This document shows, one piece after another, positions 43,530 through 52,466 of a stretch of DNA of 64,000 nt; position 1 is the first letter of the stretch, and each line of letters begins with the position of its first letter. A program made the position numbers and the translations under genes. Location of the stretch: assembly GCA_934168365.1 (NCBI GenBank), contig CAKPNJ010000002.1, positions 62,001 through 126,000 of the forward strand. The letters run 5' to 3'. The notes beneath the pieces are model-generated. The model saw nothing but the letters and a program-made list of their open reading frames with translations. It did not search any database and had not been told where the DNA came from. Source of the DNA: an uncultured Clostridia bacterium (GTDB taxonomy: Bacteria > Bacillota > Clostridia > TANB77 > CAG-508).

Positions 43530-45011
43530 TTACTCTCCTAATACTTCATCAATTTTTTCTTTAGCAGATGTTACTGATGTTGAATTTGGTACCATTACAT
43601 ATAGTTTTGTGCTTCCCATTGAATATGTTGATGAACTTGCACCTGTACCTGTTAAAGAATTTGATTTTATTGTCCATGAAGACATATTATTTATTTGATC
43701 TTTTACTAATTTACTAATATCATCTTGTTCAATATTAGTTTGGAAACTTCCTTTTAATGAGTCTAAAATACTTGTATATTTAGTTAATAAAGTAGTACTA
43801 TTTAATACCTTTTTCATAACAGCCTCAATAACATGTTGTTGATTTTTAACTCTTTGGTTGTCTCCTGATTCAAAAGCATATCTTTCTCTACTAAATCTTA
43901 GTGCCTCTTCTCCATTCATATGATTATATCCCTTTTTGAAAGTATATAACTTATCGCTAGTAGTAAAGCTATAATCTGAATATACATCAATTCCACCTAG
44001 TTTATCAACTAGTTTGATTACTGTTGTAAAGTTAACTCTTACATAATAATTTATATCAGTGTCAAGTAAATCTTCTGCAGTCTTAACAGTTTCATTTATT
44101 CCATATATTCCTGAGTGAGTCAGTTTGTCTTTTGCTCCATAACTATGAAGTGTAACATAATAATCTCTTGGAATTGAGGTTAATAACGCTTCATGTGTAT
44201 CTGTGTTGACGGTCATTAGAATATTAGCGTCACTTCTTGACACATTACTTATATTTCCAGTTGTATCTATTCCACTAATATACACATTAAATTTTCCACT
44301 ATTAACACTATATTTACTACTTGTTGTTTCTTCAACCTTTGTACTTGTCTGAATTTCATGTTTTATAGTATAAAGTATTTTTGTATTTTCTTTAAAGTTC
44401 TTGATTTCATCACCTAGCATACTATATTGTGTAGCACTAGTTAATATTACATCAACATTTTTATCAAGTAATTTGTTTCCTAAATCTAATAAATTCTCTT
44501 GATTTATTAGTGTAATACTTACCTTTTTAGTTACTTCAGATTTTACATCATCTACTACTTGGAAAAAATGCACATTCTTATCTTTTATATCTTCAATCTT
44601 AGCATATGAGCTATCTTTTCTAACAATTATATAATATTCGTCTGTTTCTTTAGCCTCTTGGAATACATCTCCTAAAAAGCTAATAGTTGCTAATGCATAA
44701 TTTGTTACATAGATATATATACCTGAAACAAATAAGATAATTATAAGGCTTATTACTGTTAATGTATATGTTTTATGTTTTTTTAATAATCCTATTACCA
44801 TTGCTAATGTAAAAATTATTTCTGCAATTGTAAATATAACCACTATCCAACCTGGTAGCAAGTTCATTTTTAAAATAGCAATATAAAAAATTATTGTAAT
44901 TACTACATATGCAAATGCTATTAGTTTGAAAAATGTGTCTAATGCTTTGTTGTTTCTTCCTTTCTTACTTGTAGCTGTGTTCTCCGTTTTCATTCTTTTA
45001 CCTTGTGACAT
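43530..45011 (-). CDS. LytR-CpsA-Psr (LCP) family cell-wall polymer ligase
   Basis: LCP enzymes transfer undecaprenyl-linked polymers (teichoic acid or capsule) to peptidoglycan. The 493-aa protein has a cytoplasmic N-terminus, three membrane helices (~residues 27-50, ~55-78, ~83-107), then an extracellular accessory domain and the LCP domain (~245-440). Catalytic-site features include the conserved SRSDANILMTV and SIPRDYYV (Arg and Asp residues) and FSRERYAFESGDNQRVKNQQ. The accessory domain before LCP and the three helices resemble CpsA-type capsule proteins. It is the last gene of the locus and probably attaches its polymer. Confidence 0.92.
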   Translation of the reverse strand: MSQGKRMKTENTATSKKGRNNKALDTFFKLIAFAYVVITIIFYIAILKMNLLPGWIVVIFTIAEIIFTLAMVIGLLKKHKTYTLTVISLIIILFVSGIYIYVTNYALATISFLGDVFQEAKETDEYYIIVRKDSSYAKIEDIKDKNVHFFQVVDDVKSEVTKKVSITLINQENLLDLGNKLLDKNVDVILTSATQYSMLGDEIKNFKENTKILYTIKHEIQTSTKVEETTSSKYSVNSGKFNVYISGIDTTGNISNVSRSDANILMTVNTDTHEALLTSIPRDYYVTLHSYGAKDKLTHSGIYGINETVKTAEDLLDTDINYYVRVNFTTVIKLVDKLGGIDVYSDYSFTTSDKLYTFKKGYNHMNGEEALRFSRERYAFESGDNQRVKNQQHVIEAVMKKVLNSTTLLTKYTSILDSLKGSFQTNIEQDDISKLVKDQINNMSSWTIKSNSLTGTGASSSTYSMGSTKLYVMVPNSTSVTSAKEKIDEVLGE

Positions 45012-45034
45012 TTATTTTCCTCCTTATTGTAGTT

Positions 45035-46129
45035 TTATTCTTTACACAATATGTCTGCTATTTTTTTACTTGCGAATCCATCTCCGTATGGATTCTGAGC
45101 TTTGCTCATTCTTTCATATTCTTCTTTATCATCTAAAAGCATTCTCATTTCTGTATAAATTTTTTCTGTTTCTGTTCCAACCAACTTTAATGTTCCAGCT
45201 TTTATTCCTTCTGGTCTTTCAGTTGTATCTCTCATTACAAGAACTGGCTTTCCAAGTGATGGAGCTTCTTCCTGAATCCCACCACTATCTGTTAAAATAA
45301 GATATGATTTAGCTAAAAGATTATGAAAATCTAATACTTCTAATGGTTCTATTAATTTTATTCGTTCATTGTCTCCTAATATTTTTTTAGCTATTTCTTG
45401 TACAAGTGGATTTTTATGTACTGGATAAACAACTTTTATGTCTTTTTCTTCTTCCACCACTCTTTTTATGGCCTTAAACATATTTTCTAAAGGTTCTCCT
45501 AAATTTTCTCTTCTATGTGCTGTTAATACTATTAATCTATCATTGCCTACCCATTCTAAAATCGGATGAGTATAATCTGATCTTACAGTTGTCTTTAGTG
45601 CATCTATTGCTGTATTTCCTGTAACATATATAGTTTCTATTTTTTTTCCTTCATCTACTAAATTTTGCTTTGACATCTCAGTAGGTGCAAAATTGTATTT
45701 TGCTATAATACTAGTAGCTTGCCTATTAAATTCTTCTGGATATGGTGAATATATATTATATGTTCTTAATCCCGCTTCAACATGCCCTACTGGTATCTGC
45801 ATATAAAATGCACATAAAGCTGTTACAAATGTTGTAGTGGTATCTCCATGCACTAAAACAATATCTGGCTTTACTTCTTCTAACACTGGTTTTATTTTTG
45901 ATATTATATTTGTTGTTATGTCAAATAGTGTTTGCTTATCCTTCATAATATCAAGATTATAGTCTGGTATCACATTAAAACAGTCTAATACTTGTTTAAG
46001 CATTTCTCTGTGTTGTCCAGTAACACATACTATTGTTTCAATATTCTTTCTTGTTTTTAATTCTTTTACCAGTGGACACATTTTTATTGCTTCTGGCCTT
46101 GTTCCAAATACCAACATTATTTTTTTCAT
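45035..46129 (-). CDS. wecB: UDP-N-acetylglucosamine 2-epimerase (WecB/WbpI type)
   Basis: This 364-aa cytoplasmic enzyme interconverts UDP-GlcNAc and UDP-ManNAc, or the 3-acetamido-uronic acid form (WbpI). Signature elements are FGTRPEAIKM (~residues 8-17), VTGQHREML, GHVEAGLRT, TAHRREN and DSGGIQEEAPSLGKPVL (~285-301), all with expected catalytic Asp, Glu and His. Given WbpA/B/D/E-like genes upstream, the WbpI reaction is a strong alternative; the enzyme could also feed a ManNAc-containing linkage unit of teichoic acid. Sequence alone does not separate the two. Confidence 0.92.
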   Translation of the reverse strand: MKKIMLVFGTRPEAIKMCPLVKELKTRKNIETIVCVTGQHREMLKQVLDCFNVIPDYNLDIMKDKQTLFDITTNIISKIKPVLEEVKPDIVLVHGDTTTTFVTALCAFYMQIPVGHVEAGLRTYNIYSPYPEEFNRQATSIIAKYNFAPTEMSKQNLVDEGKKIETIYVTGNTAIDALKTTVRSDYTHPILEWVGNDRLIVLTAHRRENLGEPLENMFKAIKRVVEEEKDIKVVYPVHKNPLVQEIAKKILGDNERIKLIEPLEVLDFHNLLAKSYLILTDSGGIQEEAPSLGKPVLVMRDTTERPEGIKAGTLKLVGTETEKIYTEMRMLLDDKEEYERMSKAQNPYGDGFASKKIADILCKE

Positions 46130-46178
46130 ATTTTTTGATCCTCTCTTATTACTTTACATATATTTTATTAAAGATAAT

Positions 46179-47402
46179 TTATTTTGTTATTTTCTCTCGT
46201 TCCTCTATATCTTTTTTATCTGTTATAATAAAATCCTTAATTTTATTATAAATATTTTTTATTATATTTAAATAATCTTCATTTTCATTTTTCAAAGTTC
46301 CTGTATCATCTCTTAATAATTTTCCCACATATACTAGAAATAATATATTATATATAACTATCTTTGTATCTGTAAGCAAAATATTTTCAAACATACTTAC
46401 AATGAAATAATTTAAGAAAAAGTTTATATATTCAATTTTTCTTCTTTTTCTAAATATCATTATTAAAATGTATATGTTAAGTACTACATATAGGCATAAA
46501 CTTATTATTCCATAATGTCCAAAAATTTGTATATATACGTTATGTGCATCACCTTTATTAGCTATTTCCATAAAATAGTTATCATTATGACCAAATAATG
46601 AAGTACCATCGTTTATTACATTTTCCCAAATTCTACCTCTTCCAGTAGTAATATCTCCATAAGAATTATATTTATTAAATAAAAATGATATTAAACTATT
46701 ACTAGATAATATTAAACATATTATTAATACTGCACTAACTATTATCTTTTTTTTGTAAAAATTATTTTTCGTTAATATATAAATATAATTAATTCCTGAA
46801 ATAATCAAAAATGATATCATACATGTTCTACATTTTGTAATTGCTATTAACATCACAAAGAAGGCGATAATAACAGTATATGCTATGATGTATCCATTTT
46901 CTCTAATTTTTCTTATAGTAATATTAATAGTTGTTATTCCAATTATAGTAATCAGTAATGATAATGCATTTCCACCTTTCATTATAAATAATAGTGGAAT
47001 CAAATTAATTATGCAAGCTATATTTAGGTGTTTATCTATATTGTAACTATTTTTTTTAAAAAAGAATATTGGTACTATAGATAACATAAGCAATATATCT
47101 ATTATATTACTTCCTTTGTTTATGATTTTTGATATAAGTATTGAAATCAAGAACAATGACCATATCATTATAAAAAAAATATTCTTTTTCTGAAGGCTAT
47201 TTTCTATTTCTTCAGCTTTCCCTTTTTTTAACATTAACATTATAAGAATATATAATAACAATACTACCAAATATCTATTACCTATTATCTCATGTAGTCC
47301 AAATCCTTCTAATGCGATTAAATTAGATAGAAATACTATCGCTGTACATATAATCAGTAGCAGTACATCATAATCTTTAAATATATTAAAAAACTTTTTC
47401 AC
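46179..47402 (-). CDS. Wzy-type polysaccharide polymerase / O-antigen ligase-like protein
   Basis: This 407-aa integral membrane protein has ten or more hydrophobic segments. The C-terminal half carries the Wzy_C-like loop with GRGRIWENVINDG and LFGHNDNYF, followed by AHNVYIQIFGHYGI. Such proteins polymerise or ligate undecaprenyl-linked repeat units outside the membrane. Sequence is extremely AT-rich, as is usual for Wzy genes. The start overlaps the flippase gene by 17 nt. Substrate is specified by the locus, not by the protein family. Confidence 0.82.
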   Translation of the reverse strand: MKKFFNIFKDYDVLLLIICTAIVFLSNLIALEGFGLHEIIGNRYLVVLLLYILIMLMLKKGKAEEIENSLQKKNIFFIMIWSLFLISILISKIINKGSNIIDILLMLSIVPIFFFKKNSYNIDKHLNIACIINLIPLLFIMKGGNALSLLITIIGITTINITIRKIRENGYIIAYTVIIAFFVMLIAITKCRTCMISFLIISGINYIYILTKNNFYKKKIIVSAVLIICLILSSNSLISFLFNKYNSYGDITTGRGRIWENVINDGTSLFGHNDNYFMEIANKGDAHNVYIQIFGHYGIISLCLYVVLNIYILIMIFRKRRKIEYINFFLNYFIVSMFENILLTDTKIVIYNILFLVYVGKLLRDDTGTLKNENEDYLNIIKNIYNKIKDFIITDKKDIEEREKITK

Positions 47403-48705
47403 TTTTTCTCTCCTCTTTTATATTAACTATAGATTTATAAAAAACTATAATTGATATTATTGTGTATGCAACATAGGAAATCAAATATGTTATTGTATAT
47501 CCTACGACTCCGTTTTCACATAAAAACATAAAACATACAATAAAAATCACAGCCCACAAAAGATTTAGCCAAAAGCATGTCCATATTTTTCCTATTGCTT
47601 GAAATATACTTCCAAATTGAGATTGTAATGCAAAAAATATTGACGCAATCATCATAATATTAAATGGTAAAATAAATTTCAAGTAATAGTTTCCATACAT
47701 CTTTAATAAAAAATAACTTCCTATCATTATAACAATAGTTGCTAATACCGAAAGTATTGTAGATATCTTTATCATTTTTTTTATAGTTTTTTTAAATTCC
47801 TCCATATTGCCATCTGCATATAATTGTGTATATATAGGTTTTACTTGTCCTAATTGTTGTGGCAAATAATTTAATATCGTAAACCATTGTAAACATACTG
47901 AAAATGCTGCAAATTCTTCATAACTATTATCCCTGGTAAAAATAAAATTAGTTATCCATAATATTGGAGTTGCAAATATTGTAGACAAAAATGCTGGGAC
48001 AGCAACATCTCTGATAGCTATTTTTATTGTTTGATTTATTTCATATCTTAATTTTATTTGTCTACTATTTATTATCTTTTTTATCGAAATTCCAAATAAT
48101 ACTGCGGAAATAACTTGCAAAATTAATAGAGTAATTATTGTTCCCAAAATATCAAATATGTTAGTAATTATGATTCCAATAACTAACATTAATAAATTAG
48201 AGATCGTTTGCATTAAAGCTACAGTTTTATATTCTTCAAATCCCTGCAGAATACTTTGTAATATTGAGGCTATAGAAGTGAAAAATATAGTTCCTGCTGT
48301 TATTTTTATATATAATGATATATTTGTTTCTTGACTTAATAAATTTGATATTATATCTGAAAAAGCAAATACAATGACAGAAATTATAGCTGATAATATT
48401 GTATTAAATATTAATAACGTCTTAATAACAATCCCTGTCATATCCTTATCTTTATCTCTATATAAAGCAACATATCGCGTTAATGTTACACCTATTCCTG
48501 CTCCTGCAAAAACAATAAATGTTTGTACAGTATTATTTATTAACGAATAAATTCCATACTTCGTTTCTCCTAATATTCTTGCAGCTATAACATTAAATAG
48601 CATTAAAAAGGCCTTTGAAATTATAGTACCGCCTATTCCAAATAATATCGCATTAAAAAATCTTTTTTTTGTCTGAGTATTCAATATTTTATCAAACAGT
48701 CCCAT
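47386..48705 (-). CDS. Wzx-type polysaccharide flippase (oligosaccharide translocase)
   Basis: This 439-aa MATE/MOP superfamily transporter moves undecaprenyl-diphosphate-linked repeat units across the membrane. It has about 12 predicted helices. The N-terminal [31 protein letters not shown] segment is typical (GxxxSK and ARILG-x-x-x-YG). It overlaps the acetyltransferase gene by 14 nt upstream and wzy by 17 nt downstream, so the three are co-translated. Substrate unknown. Confidence 0.9.
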   Translation of the reverse strand: MGLFDKILNTQTKKRFFNAILFGIGGTIISKAFLMLFNVIAARILGETKYGIYSLINNTVQTFIVFAGAGIGVTLTRYVALYRDKDKDMTGIVIKTLLIFNTILSAIISVIVFAFSDIISNLLSQETNISLYIKITAGTIFFTSIASILQSILQGFEEYKTVALMQTISNLLMLVIGIIITNIFDILGTIITLLILQVISAVLFGISIKKIINSRQIKLRYEINQTIKIAIRDVAVPAFLSTIFATPILWITNFIFTRDNSYEEFAAFSVCLQWFTILNYLPQQLGQVKPIYTQLYADGNMEEFKKTIKKMIKISTILSVLATIVIMIGSYFLLKMYGNYYLKFILPFNIMMIASIFFALQSQFGSIFQAIGKIWTCFWLNLLWAVIFIVCFMFLCENGVVGYTITYLISYVAYTIISIIVFYKSIVNIKEERKSEKVF

Positions 48706-49207
48706 TACTTCCTATTCCTCTTTCTTTTATCTTCTTTGCTGGTACTCCTCCAACAATTTCATTTTCTTTAACATCTTTTGTGACAACTGCTCCTGCTGCA
48801 ATTATAGCACCATCTTCTATTGTTATCCCCGACATAATTTGTGCACCAAATCCAATCCATACATTATTACCAATTATGATATCTTTCTCTGTATGTCCTT
48901 GATCTTTTATATTAATTTTCAAATTATTATAATTATGCATGTCTGTCCTTATATGTACATTATACGATATTATTGTATTTTCACCTATTATTATCTTTGC
49001 TTTTGGACTAGCTATTAAATAGCCTCCATTTATACTACTTCCATTACCTATATATATATTATTTGGATATGCTATAACTGTTTCTCCCGATACGTATATA
49101 TTATCTCCATTTACAGCCTGAGTATTATATTGTGCTATTAAAATTTTTTTAAATGATTTTAATTTTACCGTAATCCATCCTAAATAATAATTTATATTTC
49201 TCTTCAT
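48692..49207 (-). CDS. Left-handed beta-helix O-acetyltransferase (WbbJ/MaaA type)
   Basis: This 171-aa hexapeptide-repeat acyltransferase probably O-acetylates a sugar of the repeat unit. The beta-helix repeats are seen as [40 protein letters not shown] and [14 protein letters not shown]. The catalytic His lies in the RTDMHNYNN loop. The ending [13 protein letters not shown] is typical. It starts 3 nt after the glycosyltransferase stop (in its shifted frame), supporting that frame as the real one. Confidence 0.87.
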   Translation of the reverse strand: MKRNINYYLGWITVKLKSFKKILIAQYNTQAVNGDNIYVSGETVIAYPNNIYIGNGSSINGGYLIASPKAKIIIGENTIISYNVHIRTDMHNYNNLKINIKDQGHTEKDIIIGNNVWIGFGAQIMSGITIEDGAIIAAGAVVTKDVKENEIVGGVPAKKIKERGIGSNGTV

Positions 49208-49209
49208 TT

Positions 49210-50305
49210 TTATTTTTCCTTTAAAATCTCTATAAATATTTCTATTTCTTTTTCACTTGTGTTTCTATTATAATATTTCATATTCTTTTTAAAGTCCATT
49301 TGATTTAACAACTTGTTATATTTTTCTATAATATTTTCTTTACTAACATTATTATTATCAATAAATCCGTACATTCTTAAATTCATCAAATATCTCATGG
49401 CATACTGGTATATCAGAAGTAATTAAAGGTATTCCAAATGTAGCCATTTCACATGCCATTAGTCCTTGTGCATCTGTTCTGGTGGGCATTAATGCACATT
49501 TTGCTTCATTTAGGAGCTTTATGATTTCATTGTGATTGCAAGTCTTATCTAACCATTCAATATTTTTAGCTTTCTCATAAATATCAAAATATCTTCCTTT
49601 TCCCACAAGTAAAAATTTATGTTGTGGATTTCTTTGTGCTAATTCATTTATTATATCAACACAATACTTTGAACCGTCAAGATTTCCCCTTATTGTTATA
49701 AAGTCATATTGCTTTTCAATATTTAAATCATAACTGTTTTTTTCAAATTCCTCACCTATGCTATTATATGTAATAAATGAATTCGAGACTATTTCGTTTT
49801 CGTTTATTTTCATATTCTTTAAAAACATGTCTTTCATCCATTGACTTACAAAAATATAATATGATTTATTATTATTTTTTATAAAGAATTTTCTCCATAC
49901 CTTTATTTTTATAAAATCATATATATCTTGTAACATAGTCATTTTCTTTTTCATGTATTTATATGGTTCAGAATAGTCCTTATTTATTTTTAATACTTCA
50001 TGCCCATGAAAGAAAAATAAATATTTTTCAAAATATTTCCCATATTTTTTAAAAAACATATAATGATTTCTTAAATTAGGTGCATGAGATATTACTAAAT
50101 CATATGATTCATTTTTATGTTTTTTATATGTATTTAATGTTATAACTTTTATTCCATCTATTATATAATCATTCATAGCTGAAAAGTTTAAAACTTCAAC
50201 ATCAATTTTACTTTTTGCATAAAACATTGCTCTTGTATGAATATAAAAAGATGCAATTTGCCCATTTAAATTTGGATAATTAGTAGCTAATATTAATACT
50301 TTCAT
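49210..50305 (-). CDS. Group 1 glycosyltransferase, interrupted by +1 frameshift at CGG
   Basis: This is a GT4-like glycosyltransferase of ~365 residues once the frame is corrected. The first part (ATG at 50305) has an N-terminal [12 protein letters not shown] and the C-terminal donor-binding segment with [29 protein letters not shown]. At 49366-49372 the minus strand is GTA-CGG-A; in frame it ends after Ile-Tyr at TGA. Skipping the C gives Val-Gly then [20 protein letters not shown] and a C-terminal helix ending at 49210, 3 nt before the next gene. This is the third +1 shift at a CGG codon in the window. Confidence 0.85.
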
Positions 50306-50352
50306 TTTACTATATATAGTACTTAGATGTTACAGTACCATCCTTTCTTTAT

Positions 50353-50512
50353 TTATATTTTTAATAAGGTTTCTCTAATTCTTACTGCTGCATTTCCATC
50401 TCCATAATAATTAATTTTATTATCATCAACTATTTTTGAATTTTGAATTTTAGAATATAACTCATTATTTTGGTGGAGTTGCATATTCGTTCAATATCCA
50501 TACGTTTTTCAT
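50353..50512 (-). pseudogene. Deletion scar: start of one sugar gene fused to the end of another
   Basis: On the minus strand an ATG at 50512 with AGGAGTAGAAAT upstream begins MKNVWILNEYATPPK, the typical N-terminus of WbuB-like glycosyltransferases. It stops after 15 codons. A second frame then gives INYYGDGNAAVRIRETLLKI ending at 50353, which matches the C-terminus of UDP-GlcNAc 2-epimerases. An internal deletion of one or more genes has left only the two ends. No full gene remains. Confidence 0.72.
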
Positions 50513-50522
50513 ATTTCTACTC

Positions 50523-51845
50523 CTATAATAATTCAATATTATCTCTATTTTTTGCATCTTTCATTGCATTTCTTGTATCAAATATTGCTTTCGCATTTTT
50601 TTGTATCATTTCATAATCATAATTGCTATGTGCTGCTGTGAATATAACTAAATCAGCATCGCTTACTTTCTTTTCATCTATTTGGTCTAATCCTTTATGA
50701 ATTTCACCTTTATATTTATACTCACTAATCCATGGATCATAGAATTCTACATCTGCTCCTTCTTTTTGTAATATCTCTATTACTCTTAATGCAGGGCTTT
50801 CTCTATAATCATCAATGTTGTTTTTGTATGCAACACCTAAAACTAATACTTTAGCTCCATTTAGAGCTTTTTTGAATCTTGTGCTTAACATTTTACTTGC
50901 TCTTTCAACACAATATTCTGGCATTCTATCATTTATAATTCCAGATGCTTGAATTAATGATGTATGGAAGCCATATTCTCTTGCTTTCCAGTCTAAGTAA
51001 TATGGATCAAGTGGAATACAATGTCCTCCTAATCCCGGGCCTGGATAAAATGCTTGGAATCCATATGGTTTTGTTTTAGCTGCATCTACAACTTCCCATA
51101 AACTAATTCCCATTTTTTCACATAACATAGCAAGTTCGTTAACTAACCCAATGTTTATGTTTCTATATGTATTTTCTAGTATTTTTTCCATTTCAGCTAC
51201 TGCTGGTGAAGATACCTCAAATATGTCAGCGCCAAGCACTGCTCTATACATCTTAGCAATTACTTCTGTAGCATCTTTTCCAATTGCACCAACTACCTTT
51301 GGAGTATTTTTTGTTTTATATACTAAATTGCCTGGATCTACTCTCTCTGGTGAAAATCCTAAATAAAAATCTTCTCCACATTTTAGTCCTGAACCATTTT
51401 CTAGAATTGGTTTTATTAGCTCTTCAGTTGTACCTGGATAAGTTGTTGATTCTAGTACTACCATAGTTTCTTTTGATAGATGTTCTGCTACTGCTTTAGA
51501 ACTATTTTCTACATAACTAATGTCTGGTTGTTGGTGTTCATCAAGTGGTGTTGGAACACAAATTGCAACAAAGTCAACATCTTTTATAAAAGAGAAATCA
51601 GTTGTTGCTTTTAACATTCCTTTTTCTACTAGTTCTTTTAAGTCACTATCTACAACGTCTCCTATATAGTTATGTCCTTCATTTACCATATTTACTTTTG
51701 ATTCTTGTACATCAAAACCTATAGTTTTAAAACCTGCTTTTGCTTTTTCCACAGCAAGAGGTAATCCTACATATCCTAATCCTACTACTCCTACTACAAT
51801 TTCCTTGTTTTCAATTTTCTTTGTCAAATTTTCTTTCATTCCCAT
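50523..51845 (-). CDS. wbpA: UDP-N-acetylglucosamine 6-dehydrogenase (WbpA-like nucleotide sugar dehydrogenase)
   Basis: The enzyme oxidises C6 of UDP-GlcNAc to the uronic acid using NAD. The 440-aa protein has the Rossmann motif GVVGLGYVGLPLAVE (~residues 18-32), VPTPLDEHQQPD, the catalytic cysteine in GGHCIPLDPYYL (~residue 267) and a C-terminal UDP-binding domain. Neighbouring WbpD-, WbpE- and WbpB-like genes point to the di-N-acetyl-mannuronic acid pathway rather than simple WecC, though UDP-ManNAc as substrate is not excluded. ATG follows AAAGGAAGTAATTTAAA. Confidence 0.9.
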   Translation of the reverse strand: MGMKENLTKKIENKEIVVGVVGLGYVGLPLAVEKAKAGFKTIGFDVQESKVNMVNEGHNYIGDVVDSDLKELVEKGMLKATTDFSFIKDVDFVAICVPTPLDEHQQPDISYVENSSKAVAEHLSKETMVVLESTTYPGTTEELIKPILENGSGLKCGEDFYLGFSPERVDPGNLVYKTKNTPKVVGAIGKDATEVIAKMYRAVLGADIFEVSSPAVAEMEKILENTYRNINIGLVNELAMLCEKMGISLWEVVDAAKTKPYGFQAFYPGPGLGGHCIPLDPYYLDWKAREYGFHTSLIQASGIINDRMPEYCVERASKMLSTRFKKALNGAKVLVLGVAYKNNIDDYRESPALRVIEILQKEGADVEFYDPWISEYKYKGEIHKGLDQIDEKKVSDADLVIFTAAHSNYDYEMIQKNAKAIFDTRNAMKDAKNRDNIELL

Positions 51846-51870
51846 TTTAAATTACTTCCTTTCTCTGATA

Positions 51871-52449
51871 TTATTTTATTTCTTTTACAATATCATTCTC
51901 CATTATGTATTTTTTTCCACAAACTGGGCATGTAAATTTATTATCTACAAAGTTCATTCTTTCTGAACATTCACATACAAAGTATTTAACTCTTGCTGGA
52001 TTGCCCATAACTAGTGCATAGTCTGGTATATTCTTAGTTACAACTGCTCCTGCTGCCACAAATGCATATTTTCCAATGTTATGTCCACATACAATTGTTG
52101 CATTTGCTCCAATTGAAGCTCCTTTACCTATTAAAGTTTTTCTGTATTCATCTTTTCTTGATATAAAGCTTCGTGGATTTATTACATTTGTAAACACACA
52201 TGATGGTCCTAAAAATACATCGTCTTCACATACAACTCCAGTATATACAGAAACATTATTTTGAATTTTTACACCATTTCCTAAAACTACATCTGGTGAT
52301 ATTACAACATTTTGTCCAATGTTACAATTCTCACCAATTTTACAGTTAGGCATTACATGAGAAAAATGCCAAATCTTTGTGCCTTTTCCAATTTCAGATG
52401 GCTCATCCACATAACTAGATTCATGTACGAAATAGTCTTTACCTTCCAT
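51871..52449 (-). CDS. wbpD: WbpD-like UDP-sugar N-acetyltransferase
   Basis: WbpD N-acetylates the 3-amino group of UDP-GlcNAc(3NH2)A. The 192-aa hexapeptide-repeat protein follows the WbpD pattern: FVHESSYVDEPSEIGKGTKIWHFSHV at the N-terminus (ending in the conserved His), then beta-helix repeats with NNVSVYTGVVCEDDV, and NPARVKYFVCECSE. Its C-terminus has a zinc-ribbon-like CECS/CPVC pair (~residues 163-184). Gene order dehydrogenase-acetyltransferase-aminotransferase-oxidoreductase supports the assignment. ATG follows AAAGGAGAAAGAAA. Confidence 0.88.
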   Translation of the reverse strand: MEGKDYFVHESSYVDEPSEIGKGTKIWHFSHVMPNCKIGENCNIGQNVVISPDVVLGNGVKIQNNVSVYTGVVCEDDVFLGPSCVFTNVINPRSFISRKDEYRKTLIGKGASIGANATIVCGHNIGKYAFVAAGAVVTKNIPDYALVMGNPARVKYFVCECSERMNFVDNKFTCPVCGKKYIMENDIVKEIK

Positions 52450-52466
52450 TTTCTTTCTCCTTTTTG

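Noticed and set aside
36749..49372. Systematic sequencing error at CCWGG (Dcm) sites as the cause of the frameshifts
   Set aside because: Two sites could be CCAGG with an extra C, but the third would be GTAGG. Several intact CCAGG/CCTGG sites occur in the window (for example in recA, trhP and the DUF368 gene itself) without frame problems. Error is still possible and should be checked in reads.
49210..49398. Independent 62-aa gene starting at 49398
   Set aside because: It has no ribosome binding site and is the downstream half of the frameshifted glycosyltransferase.
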